Of a stretch of 54,443 nucleotides of DNA, positions 8,942-16,680 are shown one piece after another. The DNA is from Actinomadura sp. NBRC 104425. Lineage in GTDB: Bacteria; Actinomycetota; Actinomycetes; Streptosporangiales; Streptosporangiaceae. A program made the position numbers and the translations under genes. Location of the stretch: NCBI RefSeq assembly GCF_030269545.1, contig NZ_BSTN01000036.1, positions 1-54,443 of the forward strand. The letters run 5' to 3'. The first letter of the stretch is position 1. The number at the start of each line of letters is the position of its first letter. The notes below the pieces were generated by a model. It had not been told where the DNA came from. It saw nothing but the letters and a program-made list of their open reading frames with translations, and ran no database searches.

Positions 8942-10126
8942 TCACTCGCGGGCGGGTGCCTTCGGTGCGAGGAGGTCGGCCATCTTGTACGCGGCGTGCT
9001 GGTCCAACTTGGTGGCGCCGCGGTCGTAGCGCTGGGTGGTGACGGGGGAGGCGTGGCCGAGCAGTTCCTGGACGTCCTCGACCGGCACTCCGGAGCCGAG
9101 TAGCAGGGTGGCGGCGGTGGCGCGCAGCACGTGGGGGGTGAGCGCGGTGGGGTCGAGGCCGGCGGCGCGGGCGGCGCGGCGTAGCGCGGTGGTCTGCCGC
9201 CAGCGGTCGAAGGGACGGCCGTCCTCGCGCACGAGCAGCGGGTCTGCGGCGGCGCGGCCGACGGTCAGCGGACGCACCAGCGCGTGCACGCGGTCGGCCA
9301 GCGGCACCCGGATCTCCTTGCCGCCCTTGACGCGGAACTGGATGACGGTGTGCCCGGCGTCGGCGCCGATCCGGCCGACGGTCAGCCCCTCCAGTTCGGC
9401 GGCGCGCAGTCCGATGGTGACCAGCAGCGCCACGGCGGCGGCGTCGGCGGGATGGTCCGGTGCGATGGTCTCCGCACCGGCCAGCAGCGCCGCCGCGTCT
9501 TCCAGGGAACGCGCCGGTGTCCGGCCCGCCTTGGAAACCTCGGGGCGGTCGACGTGGGCGGCCGGGCTGGCCGGGATCACATGGCGGCGCACCGCGTACC
9601 GGTACAGCGACGACAGCGTGGACAGTCGGCGTGCCACGGTGGCGGCGCGCAGGGGGCGTCCGCCGCGGGTGAGTTCGGCGGCGGCGCCGGTGCCGGTGCC
9701 GAGTTCGTCGGCGTAGGCGACGAGCATGTCCTCGGTGACCTCCCACAGGCCGGTGCCGGGGGAGGCCAGGGCCAGCCAGCGCAGGAACGCCGCCGTGTCG
9801 GCCAGGCGGGCACGGCGGGTGGCGGCCGTCCTGCCCGCGCGCAGCCAGGCCGCGACCGTCGGCCAGCTGGCGGACGGACCGGAGCGGGGAAGCCTGTCGA
9901 TCAGGTCGACGTCGGCGCCTGCGACCTCGCCGCCGTCTCCTCGGCGTCGGCGCGGTCGCAGGCCGGGGATGTCTCCCACCGACACCAGCAGCGGCGCCGG
10001 CGGGGGAGCGGAGTGGAGGTGGGCGGGCTGGAGGCCGCTCGGCCGACCGTCGGGAAGGCCCGGCGTCCCGGCGGACAGGCGGGGGACCACGGCAGTGGGT
10101 TCCAGCGTCGGCGGCTCGTCATCCAT
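8942..10126 (-). CDS. Tyrosine recombinase (XerC/XerD-like integrase)
   Basis: The 394-residue protein has a variable N-terminal region of about 90 residues, a SAM-like core-binding domain (about 90-190) and a catalytic domain with the full tyrosine-recombinase set. That set is Arg241 (TIGLRAAEL), Lys267/270 (VKGGKEI), His332-x-x-Arg335 (PHVLRATAA), His358 (LLGHASP) and the nucleophile Tyr367 (TTQRYDR). It cuts and rejoins DNA through a 3'-phosphotyrosine. It sits between the two groups of partition sites, so resolving multimers of the replicon is a natural role; acting as the element's integrase is the alternative. A 22-bp inverted repeat lies just upstream and may be its site or operator. 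Its start overlaps no other gene. Confidence 0.9.
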   Translation of the reverse strand: MDDEPPTLEPTAVVPRLSAGTPGLPDGRPSGLQPAHLHSAPPPAPLLVSVGDIPGLRPRRRRGDGGEVAGADVDLIDRLPRSGPSASWPTVAAWLRAGRTAATRRARLADTAAFLRWLALASPGTGLWEVTEDMLVAYADELGTGTGAAAELTRGGRPLRAATVARRLSTLSSLYRYAVRRHVIPASPAAHVDRPEVSKAGRTPARSLEDAAALLAGAETIAPDHPADAAAVALLVTIGLRAAELEGLTVGRIGADAGHTVIQFRVKGGKEIRVPLADRVHALVRPLTVGRAAADPLLVREDGRPFDRWRQTTALRRAARAAGLDPTALTPHVLRATAATLLLGSGVPVEDVQELLGHASPVTTQRYDRGATKLDQHAAYKMADLLAPKAPARE

Positions 10127-10152
10127 GGCGGCTCCGGTCAGGGCTGTTGCCG

Positions 10153-10174
10153 AATCGTAGACGTGTCTGCGATT
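10153..10174. promoter_or_regulatory. 22-bp inverted repeat upstream of the recombinase (candidate core site or operator)
   Basis: AATCGTAGAC-GT-GTCTGCGATT has 10-bp arms with one mismatch and a 2-nt centre. It is 27 bp upstream of the recombinase ATG (10126) and 16 bp from the nearest partition box. The spacer is shorter than the 6-8 nt of classical dif/att cores, so an operator is at least as likely as a crossover site. Confidence 0.35.
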
Positions 10175-10189
10175 AGCGTCGGCGGTCGA

Positions 10190-10550
10190 GTGGGAACGGC
10201 GTTAACACTGGGGGACGCGCTCCACCACCCCGGGTGGGAACGGCGTTAACGCTTCACCGCGGGCATGTCCTCCACTGCGGCGGGGGTGGAAACGGCGTTA
10301 ACACCCTCCGGCGCAGAGAGGCTCGAGAACGGCAGCGAGCAGGGACGGCGTGATGGCTCACCGCGAGCACGCCGCCTCACTAGCCGAGTGGGAACGGCGT
10401 TAACACTCAGGACGCCCTCCACCGCTGCCGGTGGGAACGCCGTTAACACCTCCCGCACGGGTGGGCTCGAGGACAGCGGCAGGTGGGAACGGCGTGACGG
10501 CTCGTCACGGACGGAGCGCTCCCTCAGCCGGGTGGGAACGGCGTTAACAC
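10190..10550 (-). repeat. Second group of 19-bp partition boxes, opposite orientation
   Basis: GTGGGAACGSCGTTAACAC, the reverse complement of the array box, occurs at 10190, 10234 (final GC instead of AC), 10286 (GTGGAAAC variant), 10388, 10431 and 10532, with a degenerate copy near 10483. Spacing is irregular and the GTTGCC/GGCAAC palindromes are absent here. The group fills the region between the recombinase and parB. Together with the 6816-8862 array it brackets the recombinase gene with oppositely oriented boxes. Confidence 0.85.
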
Positions 10551-10663
10551 CGTGCAGGCCGTCAGGGCGGGGCGCGTGGGCGAGAGTGGGGGAGGGGCTT
10601 GCCTCCCCCACGTCCCGTCCGTTCGTGGTGGGCACGTCTCCGCACGGCATGACGCTGTGCGGA

Positions 10664-11629
10664 TCAGTGTTCCTGGACGAGCAGCTTCGCGAGCTCCTCG
10701 CACTGCTCGCGGGTGAGCCGGGACCGCAGCTCCCGGGCGAGTGCCGCAACGTCCTCGCCGTCGGACGCGACCCGCACCGAGGCGGAGCGTGCGGGGGCGC
10801 CCTCGGTGCGCGCCTTCGGGGTGGAAACGGCGTTAACACCCTCGGCCGCGCTCGCCGGCCCGTCGTCTGCGGGACGGGGCCTCTCCCGCTGCCGCGGCAC
10901 GCGCGTCTGCCGGGCGGCCTTGGCGTCCTGGGCCGCCCCGGCCTGCTCCTCCTTCGGCAGCTTGCCGATCTTCCGGGCGTCCTCGACCGTCAGGTCGCCC
11001 GACTTCAGCTCCTCCTGCAGCTCGGGCGTGAGCTCCAGGAGGGCGAGGCGCTGGCTGACCCAGACGTTCGACTTGCCGATGCGCCGCGCCACCTGCCGCT
11101 GGGAGCCGTGCACCTCGACGAGCTTCGCCAGCGTGCGGGCCTCCTCCAGCGGGGTGAGGTCCTCGCGGTGCAGGTTGGCGATGAGCGCGGACTCCAGCAT
11201 GTCCTCGGAGGAGCCGGCGAGCGCGTCGTTGACGTCGGCCCGCAGCTCGTCGAGTCCGGCGAGGCGGGCGGCCGCCAGGCGCCTGTTGCCGTCCAGCACC
11301 ACGTACGCGGCGGAGCCGATCGCGTCCTCGGACCCGGGATGGGCCTGCAGGAAGGTCTTGCGCGTGACGACGGTGATCGGCTGGATCTGCCCGCGCGACA
11401 GCAGGCTGTCGGCGGTCTCCTGGATCTCCCCGACGTCGTTGCGCGGGTTGAAGGGGTTGTGCGCCAGGTCGCCGATCGGGATCGTGCGCGGCGGCCCCTC
11501 CTGCGGGGGCGCGACGGCGGCCGGCGCGGCCTCGCCGGTGGCGGTGGAGATGAGCTTGCCGCGCATGCTGCGGGTGCGGGTCGCGGCGGCGAAGGACGGC
11601 GAGTCTCCGAGCTGGTCGGCCTTGCTCAC
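10664..11629 (-). CDS. parB: ParB-family partition protein
   Basis: The 321-residue product has the ParB N-terminal (Srx-like, CTP-binding) domain, with TIPIGDLAHNPFNPR, VVLDGNRRLAAARLAG and ALIANLHREDLTPLEEA at about residues 50-170. A helix-turn-helix domain follows (SQRQVARRIGKSNVWVSQRL) and then a C-terminal helical region for dimerisation. The GTG start at 11629 overlaps the parA stop in GTGA, so the two are translationally coupled. It should bind the 19-bp boxes on both sides, load ParA-driven segregation and probably repress parAB. Unusually, one box (10821-10839) lies inside this coding sequence, in frame as EGVNAVSTP, in the linker between HTH and C-terminus. Confidence 0.92.
   Translation of the reverse strand: MSKADQLGDSPSFAAATRTRSMRGKLISTATGEAAPAAVAPPQEGPPRTIPIGDLAHNPFNPRNDVGEIQETADSLLSRGQIQPITVVTRKTFLQAHPGSEDAIGSAAYVVLDGNRRLAAARLAGLDELRADVNDALAGSSEDMLESALIANLHREDLTPLEEARTLAKLVEVHGSQRQVARRIGKSNVWVSQRLALLELTPELQEELKSGDLTVEDARKIGKLPKEEQAGAAQDAKAARQTRVPRQRERPRPADDGPASAAEGVNAVSTPKARTEGAPARSASVRVASDGEDVAALARELRSRLTREQCEELAKLLVQEH
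10821..10839 (-). promoter_or_regulatory. Partition box inside the parB coding sequence
   Basis: GTGGAAACGGCGTTAACAC matches the consensus at 18 of 19 positions and is read through in frame by parB in its linker region. It may act as an internal ParB-binding site for autoregulation or spreading. Confidence 0.7.
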
Positions 11630-12762
11630 GCGATCTCCTTGGCGAGTTCCCGCATCACGGCCGCCTGCTCGCTCTTGGGCGCGTAGGCGAGCAGCGGCTG
11701 GTGCTTGCGCACGGCCTCGCGCTGCTCCTTCAGGTCGGGGATGACCGCGACGACCGGCGGGTCTCCGAGCTTCTCCCAGTTGGACAGGGACGAGGTGGCG
11801 ATGAAGCCGCGGCGGGCGTCGTACAGGTTCACCACGATGCCCAGGTGGTCGATCTGGATCTGCAGGTCGTCCTGGAGGTCGGCGATCTGGTCCATCAGCA
11901 TGCCGAAGGCGTCGGCGGAGCTGTCCTCGGCCTGCACCGGGATGAGGACGCCCGAGCTGCGCGGACGTTCGCCGTCGCGGCGCCGCCCGTAGTACAGGCC
12001 GGCGTCCATCGCCAGGCCGAGGCTGGGCGGGCAGTCGATGATGATGACGTCGTAGTCGTCCTCCAGCGGCGCCAGCGCCCGCTCCAGCGCGGCCTCCCGC
12101 GCGCGGACCTGCGACAGCTTCACGTCGAGGAGGAAGCCGTCGGCGCAGGCGGGCAGCACGTGCAGGCGCCCGCCGAAGCCGTCCAGCCGGACGACCAGGT
12201 CGCGGATGTGGCCGGTGGCCTCGCCGGACATGTGGCGGGCCAGGCTGTCCTCGCCCGCGGTGATGGGGGAGACCCCGAGCTGGTTGGTGAGGTGGCCCTG
12301 GGGGTCGTAGTCGACCACGAGGACGTTCTCGCCGCTCTCGGCGTATGCGGCGCCGATGCCCGCGGAGACGGCCGTCTTGCCGACGCCGCCCTTCTGGTTG
12401 CCGACGACCTTCCGGCGCGGCGCCTGCCGGACCGCGGCCCGGGGGGAGGGGTTGCTGTCCAGCCAGAGGCTGACGGCCTGCGCCAGCCCCTGGACGTAGG
12501 AGACCCCGCGGGACGCGCAGGCGGGCTTGAATTCGTCGTCGTACAGTCCCGGCGGGAGCCAGGTGCTGAAGGACTCGGCACCGGATGTGTCGACCTCCGC
12601 CGGGGGCGTCTTGGCGGTCAGCCATGCGCGGATGCCCGCTTCGACCGCGTCCTGGATGTCCATGCGCAGCTCGGCGGCTCGGACCTTGAGGTCCTGCCGC
12701 AGCCAGGTGGGGAGCTTGGAGACGACCTTCTCCCGCTCCTCGCGTTCGTTGTTGCCAGCCAT
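11626..12762 (-). CDS. parA: ParA-family partition ATPase
   Basis: The 378-residue protein has an N-terminal extension of about 115 residues containing an amphipathic helical segment (LPTWLRQDLKVRAAELRMDI) that probably binds DNA. A P-loop deviant Walker A follows (NQKGGVGKTA, about residues 122-131), then the Walker A' motif VVDYDPQGH and the Walker B-like DVIIIDCPPSLGLAMDAG. These are hallmarks of large (type Ia-like) ParA proteins, which form ATP-dependent gradients on the nucleoid to move plasmids and often repress their own operon. The start at 12762 follows a TAAGGTA box. A partition box sits 78 bp upstream (12840), well placed for autoregulation by ParB. It overlaps parB by four bases. 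Confidence 0.93.
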   Translation of the reverse strand: MAGNNEREEREKVVSKLPTWLRQDLKVRAAELRMDIQDAVEAGIRAWLTAKTPPAEVDTSGAESFSTWLPPGLYDDEFKPACASRGVSYVQGLAQAVSLWLDSNPSPRAAVRQAPRRKVVGNQKGGVGKTAVSAGIGAAYAESGENVLVVDYDPQGHLTNQLGVSPITAGEDSLARHMSGEATGHIRDLVVRLDGFGGRLHVLPACADGFLLDVKLSQVRAREAALERALAPLEDDYDVIIIDCPPSLGLAMDAGLYYGRRRDGERPRSSGVLIPVQAEDSSADAFGMLMDQIADLQDDLQIQIDHLGIVVNLYDARRGFIATSSLSNWEKLGDPPVVAVIPDLKEQREAVRKHQPLLAYAPKSEQAAVMRELAKEIA

Positions 12763-12839
12763 GCGCGTTACCTTACTAACGTCTCATGATTCACTGCAGC
12801 AACACGCCGGTACCTATTCCCCAAGCGACGGTCAAAAGG

Positions 12840-12858
12840 GTGTTAACGCCGTTCCCAG
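12840..12858 (+). promoter_or_regulatory. Partition box upstream of parA
   Basis: GTGTTAACGCCGTTCCCAG differs from the consensus only in the last base. It is isolated, in the parA promoter region, and is the likely operator of the parAB operon. Confidence 0.7.
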
Positions 12859-13157
12859 CCAACGACAGCGGGCGCAGTCCACCGCCGGGGCGGAGAGCCG
12901 TGCGGGGGCAGGAGACGGCCGTCGTCCCCGATCGGCATCCCAGCGGCGCGGCCGCCGGTCCCGGAGACCGACCATCCCGCCCATCGCCGTCTCCCCGGCG
13001 AATGGTCACCGCAGGTCGCCGCAGCGGGGTGCCCCCGCCTGCGCATGGGCGACCGCGCTGCTCGGGGGTATCGGCAGTGCGGCGCTCCCGAGATCGCGCG
13101 CATGACCTCGACAAGACGTCAGGGTGCTGCCGGGACGGTCCGGTACGGCGTCCAAGA

Positions 13158-13400
13158 TCAGATCAGTTGGCGCCGCACGGCCCACACCACCGCCTCGATC
13201 GGGGTGCCGACCTCAAGCCGCTCGCAGATCTGGCGCAGGCGGCGGTGCACGGTCCGAGCGGACAGTCGGAGGTTGTCGGCGGCGTCCTTGGCGGAGACAC
13301 CGGAGGCGATCTGTGCCAGTAGCCGGATGTCGTCTTCGGACAGGTCAGGTGCCTCTAGCATGCGTCGGGCACGGGGGGATGGGGGCGCGACGGGTTGCAT
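13158..13400 (-). CDS. Small LuxR-type helix-turn-helix protein
   Basis: The 80-residue protein is almost entirely one GerE/LuxR DNA-binding domain. LSEDDIRLLAQIASGVSAKD is the opening of the fold, AADNLRLSARTVHRRLRQIC the turn and recognition helix, and ERLEVGTPIEAVVWAVRR the last helix. There is no receiver or ligand domain, and the first 20 residues are proline/arginine-rich linker. It could be a stand-alone regulator or the end of a decayed longer one; no reading frame continues upstream. It lies back to back with the hypothetical gene at 13605, whose leader contains a 39-bp perfect palindrome, a plausible target site. Confidence 0.75.
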   Translation of the reverse strand: MQPVAPPSPRARRMLEAPDLSEDDIRLLAQIASGVSAKDAADNLRLSARTVHRRLRQICERLEVGTPIEAVVWAVRRQLI

Positions 13401-13555
13401 GGGCGCATCCGAGGTCGTTAACGCGCTCGCGGGCCTACTCGGGCCATGGTGCTGTTCGGGACGACGCCCGCTTGCTCAGACTGTGACGCGCAGACGCCGG
13501 AGGACACCGGGAACAGTTATGGCTCTTCGCCATACCGGTGGACCTGAGACGCGTT

Positions 13556-13594
13556 CTCCTGCAGGCTTCAACATGATGTTGAAGCCTGCAGGAG
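13556..13594. promoter_or_regulatory. 39-bp perfect palindrome spanning the ribosome-binding site of the next gene
   Basis: Arms of 19 bp are exact around a single central G at 13575; the left arm begins CTCCTGCAGGCTTCAACAT. The right arm ends in the AGGAG box that serves the ATG at 13605. As DNA this is a strong dimer-binding operator; as RNA it would bury the Shine-Dalgarno in a hairpin. Confidence 0.75.
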
Positions 13595-13604
13595 GGGTCC
13601 TCGC

Positions 13605-14327
13605 ATGGCCGCACGGCGCCCGCTCGATCCGCCTCCCTCTCCGGTCGAGGTGGAGCGGATCGTGGAGGAGATCCACCGGCGACGCCTTGCCGAAGACGAC
13701 GATGACCTGCATCTTTGGTCGGACGCTCCGGCCGACGTCATCACCTACGTCCTCGAGCACCGGCGCGTTGCGCGCCGCGTGCAGGTGGCCGACGCCCGCG
13801 CGGCGCTGCGGCTGATCCGCGCCCAGCGCGCCCGGCTGGACGAATTGGAATTGCGGGCGCTGGACATCTGCCGCCAGGACGGCGACCAGCAGGTGCCGTG
13901 GAGCGCCCTGGCACGAGACCTGGGAGTGGCCACCCCCCAGGCCGCCGACCAGCGACGCGACCGGCTGCGCGCCACCGTCGCCGACCGCGCACGTCGAACC
14001 GAGGAGCCAGCGGACGCCGAGCAGGCCGAGCGGGCGTGGACGCTGCGCAACGGGGCCCGCATCCGGACCGCGGCCGCCGCACTGGTGCGCGCCTTCGACG
14101 ACATCGCCGCAACGGGCAACGGCGAAGCCCTCGACGTCCTGGAGGACATCGAGGTCGCCCTGGACGGCTACCGGGCCACGCACCGGCAGCACGCCGCGCT
14201 GGTGTACTACTTCGGCATGCTCGGCCGGGCGCTGGGGGAGAAGGCCGCCGACCTGCCCGCCGTGCGCACCGCGGTCACGCTGTACCACGAGTTCGACGCC
14301 GTCACCACACCAGACGACATCGCATAA
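13605..14327 (+). CDS. Hypothetical protein with a possible helix-turn-helix
   Basis: The 240-residue soluble protein starts at an ATG preceded by GGAGGGG, part of the palindrome at 13556-13594. It is rich in Arg, Ala and Asp and mostly helical. The segment RALDICRQDGDQQVPWSALA followed by RDLGVATPQAADQRRDRLRA resembles a sigma-like or MarR-like helix-turn-helix in which the second helix holds 'vatPQAAdqRRdRL'. The C-terminal half (ALVRAFDDIAATGNGEALDV and on) is helical with no motif I know. It may be a small regulator controlled through its unusual leader. No operon partners are on this strand. Confidence 0.7.
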   Translation: MAARRPLDPPPSPVEVERIVEEIHRRRLAEDDDDLHLWSDAPADVITYVLEHRRVARRVQVADARAALRLIRAQRARLDELELRALDICRQDGDQQVPWSALARDLGVATPQAADQRRDRLRATVADRARRTEEPADAEQAERAWTLRNGARIRTAAAALVRAFDDIAATGNGEALDVLEDIEVALDGYRATHRQHAALVYYFGMLGRALGEKAADLPAVRTAVTLYHEFDAVTTPDDIA

Positions 14328-14633
14328 GAGAGGCAGACCGCTCTTCCCACATGACCCCCTGGCGCCGCTGGCACCAGGCTTCAGACGATCGGGCTGCTTT
14401 CCACCCGCTTGCCGTGACCGTAGCCAAGCACGCAGTGGCTCGCCGCCGTCAGCGGCACGGTGGTGACCTATGCCGCGTGCGGCGAGGGTGCTTGCAGCAT
14501 CCTTCCCGAGTTTTCGGCAGCCCCCGGCTGCTTCCCGGCGACCGTCTCCGCCTCCTGCAGCTGGGCCAGCACCGGGCCGGGCAGCCCTCCGGTGATCCGG
14601 GCCTTGGAGGGGGCGGCGGTCTCCCAGTCCACC
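14328..14633. other. Intergenic stretch before CRISPR array 1
   Basis: No intact gene. The minus strand near 14620-14470 reads like the C-terminus of a protein (WETAAPSKARITGGLPGPVL, then AQLQEAETVAGKQPGAAENS) whose upstream part is replaced by the CRISPR array, so the array's distal end may abut a truncated gene. Confidence 0.3.
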
Positions 14634-14844
14634 GAACCATCCCCGCGTGCGCGGGGCCGACCGCCCGTCCGTCCACAGACGCCAGTGGTCCGGGGGGCCA
14701 TCCCCGCGTGTGCGGGGCCGACACGGGCGAGACCGTCGCCCGCGCGCTGGGGTACGGGCCATCCCCGCGTGCGCGGGACCGACCCGATGATGTCGAGCGT
14801 CCCCACGTACCGGTGCGGGCCATCCCCGCGTGCGCGGGACCGAC
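14634..14844 (-). CRISPR. CRISPR array 1, type I-E-like, four repeats
   Basis: Four 28-bp repeats end at 14661, 14722, 14783 and 14844 with an exact 61-bp period, giving three 33-bp spacers. On the plus strand each repeat contains CCATCCCCGCGTG and ends CGGGGCCGAC or CGGGACCGAC, with a 7-bp CCCCGCG/CGCGGGG stem. Reverse-complemented, it matches the orientation of type I-E repeats (..CCCCGCG..CGCGGGGAT..), so transcription is on the minus strand from the leader at 14845. Two repeats share a GGGACC variant at the leader end. There are no cas genes in the window, so the array depends on genes elsewhere or is orphaned. Confidence 0.93.
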
Positions 14845-14905
14845 ACTTGCTGACCTGCGAGTCTATGACGGCGAGTTCGCTTTTCATTTAGTTTGATTTC
14901 TGGAT
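14845..14905 (-). promoter_or_regulatory. CRISPR leader 1
   Basis: The sequence beyond the last repeat begins ACTTGCTGACCTGCGAGTCT and contains TTTTCATTTAGTTTGATTT. It is AT-rich for this genome and nearly identical to the flank of array 2, which fixes leader position and array orientation. Confidence 0.8.
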
Positions 14906-14926
14906 GGTCTCGGAGGGTGGGGCGTC

Positions 14927-15238
14927 GTGGTGTGCGGCCGCCCTGTGCAGGCGGGTGAGTACAACCTGCAACATCGGCGCCCGCGCGGCATCGGCGGGAC
15001 GTCGCTCGCGGAGGCGAACTCGCCAGCGAATCTGGTGGTGGTGTGCGGGACCGGCACGACGGGCTGCCATGGCCGAATCGAATCGAACCGAGCGTGGGCG
15101 GAACACGCCGGGTACCTGGTGCGGCACGGCGTAGTCGGGCCAGCGGAGCGGCACGTGCTGGTCGCTGGTGTCGGCTGGGTGCTGTTGGACGGCGATGGTG
15201 CTCGGCATCCTGCGCCACCGCCGTCTGCGGCGGGCTGA
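14927..15238 (+). CDS. Small HNH-endonuclease-like protein
   Basis: The 103-residue protein starts at a GTG with GGAGGG nine bases upstream. It reads CGRPVQAGEYNLQHRRPRGI, then NSPANLVVVCGTGTTGCHGRIESNRAWAE split by short linkers. This is the pattern of phage and actinomycete HNH proteins: HRR/PRG(I/M)GG loop, N at the second position, 'CG.GTTGCHGWIESNR' with the metal-binding His and the paired cysteines. The C-terminus ends in a beta-rich tail (VLVAGVGWVLLDGDG). HNH enzymes of this size are common near phage packaging genes and in mobile DNA. It starts only 22 bp beyond the CRISPR leader, transcribed away from it. The first zinc CxxC is reduced to a single Cys here. Confidence 0.75.
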   Translation: MVCGRPVQAGEYNLQHRRPRGIGGTSLAEANSPANLVVVCGTGTTGCHGRIESNRAWAEHAGYLVRHGVVGPAERHVLVAGVGWVLLDGDGARHPAPPPSAAG

Positions 15239-15435
15239 GCCCGCCGTTCTCCCGTCGAGCCCGACCAACTGCCGGTGATCCGTCGGCGCGTCTCATGCTG
15301 CCCGCCGCACCACCGCTCGTCCCAACACCCGTGCCACCCGGCTCCAGCCGTGTCGAGCGATCACAACGTGCTGTCCCGCGCCGGGCGCGTCCCGCATCGA
15401 CCGCCCAGCCCCCGCCAGGGCCTACGCTCACGCCC

Positions 15436-15867
15436 GTGCACGTGTGCCGCCTGTTCACCGAGATCGACCAGCTGGTCGATTCCGGAGCGATGCAGCCGGT
15501 CGCGTTCCCCAGCCCGCCTCCGGTCGACGACCCCCACCAGATGCACCATGCCCGGCGCGTGCCAGGGCTGGTGCGGCCGTCCACCGACGGCGATGGGGTG
15601 GTGTCGGCGGTCACGGTGTGGGAAGAAGGCGCCGCCTACCGGCGGCTATCGGCGCTCCTGGTGATCAACCCGTACACGGCCGGAATGCGCGTCGCCAAAC
15701 GCGCCCACGTCTATCCGCAGCCCGGCGACTGCCCCTGCGTCACGGTGATTGCGAGGGTGCCGTTGCAGGCTGGGGAACCGGTCGGCCACCGTCACGTCGC
15801 CGACTGGCGCCGCGCCCGCCACAGCCGCCGGCACACAGCCGCCCCTCCGCCCTACCCGGCGCCGTGA
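15436..15867 (+). CDS. Hypothetical protein
   Basis: From a GTG at 15436 the frame gives 143 residues of consistent protein character: CRLFTEIDQLVDSGAMQPVA, VSAVTVWEEGAAYRRLSALL and VAKRAHVYPQPGDCPCVTVI. The conserved-looking CPCVTVIARVPL segment and absence of membrane segments suggest a small globular protein. I do not recognise a family. The frame is open far upstream (to 15043), but that part is compositionally unlike protein, and no good ribosome-binding site precedes the chosen GTG, so the start is uncertain. It converges with the end of lanthipeptide cluster 1 only nine bases away. Confidence 0.5.
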   Translation: MHVCRLFTEIDQLVDSGAMQPVAFPSPPPVDDPHQMHHARRVPGLVRPSTDGDGVVSAVTVWEEGAAYRRLSALLVINPYTAGMRVAKRAHVYPQPGDCPCVTVIARVPLQAGEPVGHRHVADWRRARHSRRHTAAPPPYPAP

Positions 15868-15875
15868 CCCGGCGG

Positions 15876-16637
15876 TCAGCAGTCCGCACCGAGGATCGCT
15901 TCCTTGGCCGCCTGCGCGAGCACGGCCTGCGTGGCGCCCATGAGTCCGATCCGGTTCCAATGGAAGATCACGTGGTGGGCGGTCACTGCGCGGATCCCTC
16001 GTGTGAGCCGGCCGCGTTCCCGCAGGTCTTTCAGCTGTCGGCCAGCCTCCTCGAACGCGGCGAGCCAGTCGCCGGCAATTGCATCGGGGTGGACCTTGCC
16101 GAGGAGGAGCCGCCGGACGTCGCCGGTGAATGACGCCCACGTCGCGGGCGGCTCACCGCGCAAGGGGGCGCGCCGCTCGGCGATGCGGGCCCACACGTCG
16201 CCCTGCTCCTCCAATTCCAGGCCCGCGGCCCGCATGAAAGCGGTGCAGAGGATCAGCGACCGTTCCCTCCGGTCGGTGGGGGTGCCGCTGAGGAAGGAGA
16301 GCAGGTGACGGCTGTCGGCGTGGAACAGTCCGTGCGCCGAATCCATGCCGGCGGGGCCGCCGAAGGCGTGAATCTCGGGCTCGTAGATGTCGCCGGTCCA
16401 GTCGACGCCTCGGGTGAGCAGGCGATGTACAGGGCATGCGGTGCGGCTGGTCGCCGGCTCGGCCGTCAGGTAGCGGACGCGCCAGCTGCCCTTGCGGATG
16501 AACCACCACGAGGTGAGCCCGTTGGCCTCGGCGGCGGGCAGGACTCGGGCGAGGTGGGCGACAGCGTGCCGTTCACGCTCACGGGCGTCGTGGCCGGGGA
16601 AGGCGATGTTCACCTGCGTCCAGGGGGTCTCGTCCAC
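15876..16637 (-). CDS. Thiopeptide-type bacteriocin biosynthesis protein (SpaB_C-like), FxLD cluster 1
   Basis: The 253-residue protein opens WTQVNIAFPGHDARERERHA, the start typical of stand-alone LanB C-terminal-domain proteins. It continues with the WWFIRKGSWRVRYL segment, the conserved YEPEIHAFGGPAGMDSAH and the HVIFHWNRIG helix. In split LanB systems this domain eliminates glutamate from glutamylated Ser/Thr or, in thiopeptides, builds the pyridine ring. In FxLD clusters it occurs as an extra protein beside a full LanB, so its exact step is unclear. It is the last gene of the operon and its paralogue at 33107-33979 holds the same place in cluster 2. The start at 16637 is the first Met of the conserved opening. 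Confidence 0.88.
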   Translation of the reverse strand: MDETPWTQVNIAFPGHDARERERHAVAHLARVLPAAEANGLTSWWFIRKGSWRVRYLTAEPATSRTACPVHRLLTRGVDWTGDIYEPEIHAFGGPAGMDSAHGLFHADSRHLLSFLSGTPTDRRERSLILCTAFMRAAGLELEEQGDVWARIAERRAPLRGEPPATWASFTGDVRRLLLGKVHPDAIAGDWLAAFEEAGRQLKDLRERGRLTRGIRAVTAHHVIFHWNRIGLMGATQAVLAQAAKEAILGADC

Positions 16638-16680
16638 GCGATGGCCTTTCGTCAGCAGGTCAGCAGAGCAGCAGGTCAGG

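Noticed and set aside
13410..13430. GTTAAC-containing sequence as another partition box
   Set aside because: Only GTTAACGCG is shared; the CCCAC half is missing.
13476..15614. A 700-codon minus-strand frame through the CRISPR array and two genes
   Set aside because: It translates CRISPR repeats and the antisense of real genes; the composition is not protein-like.
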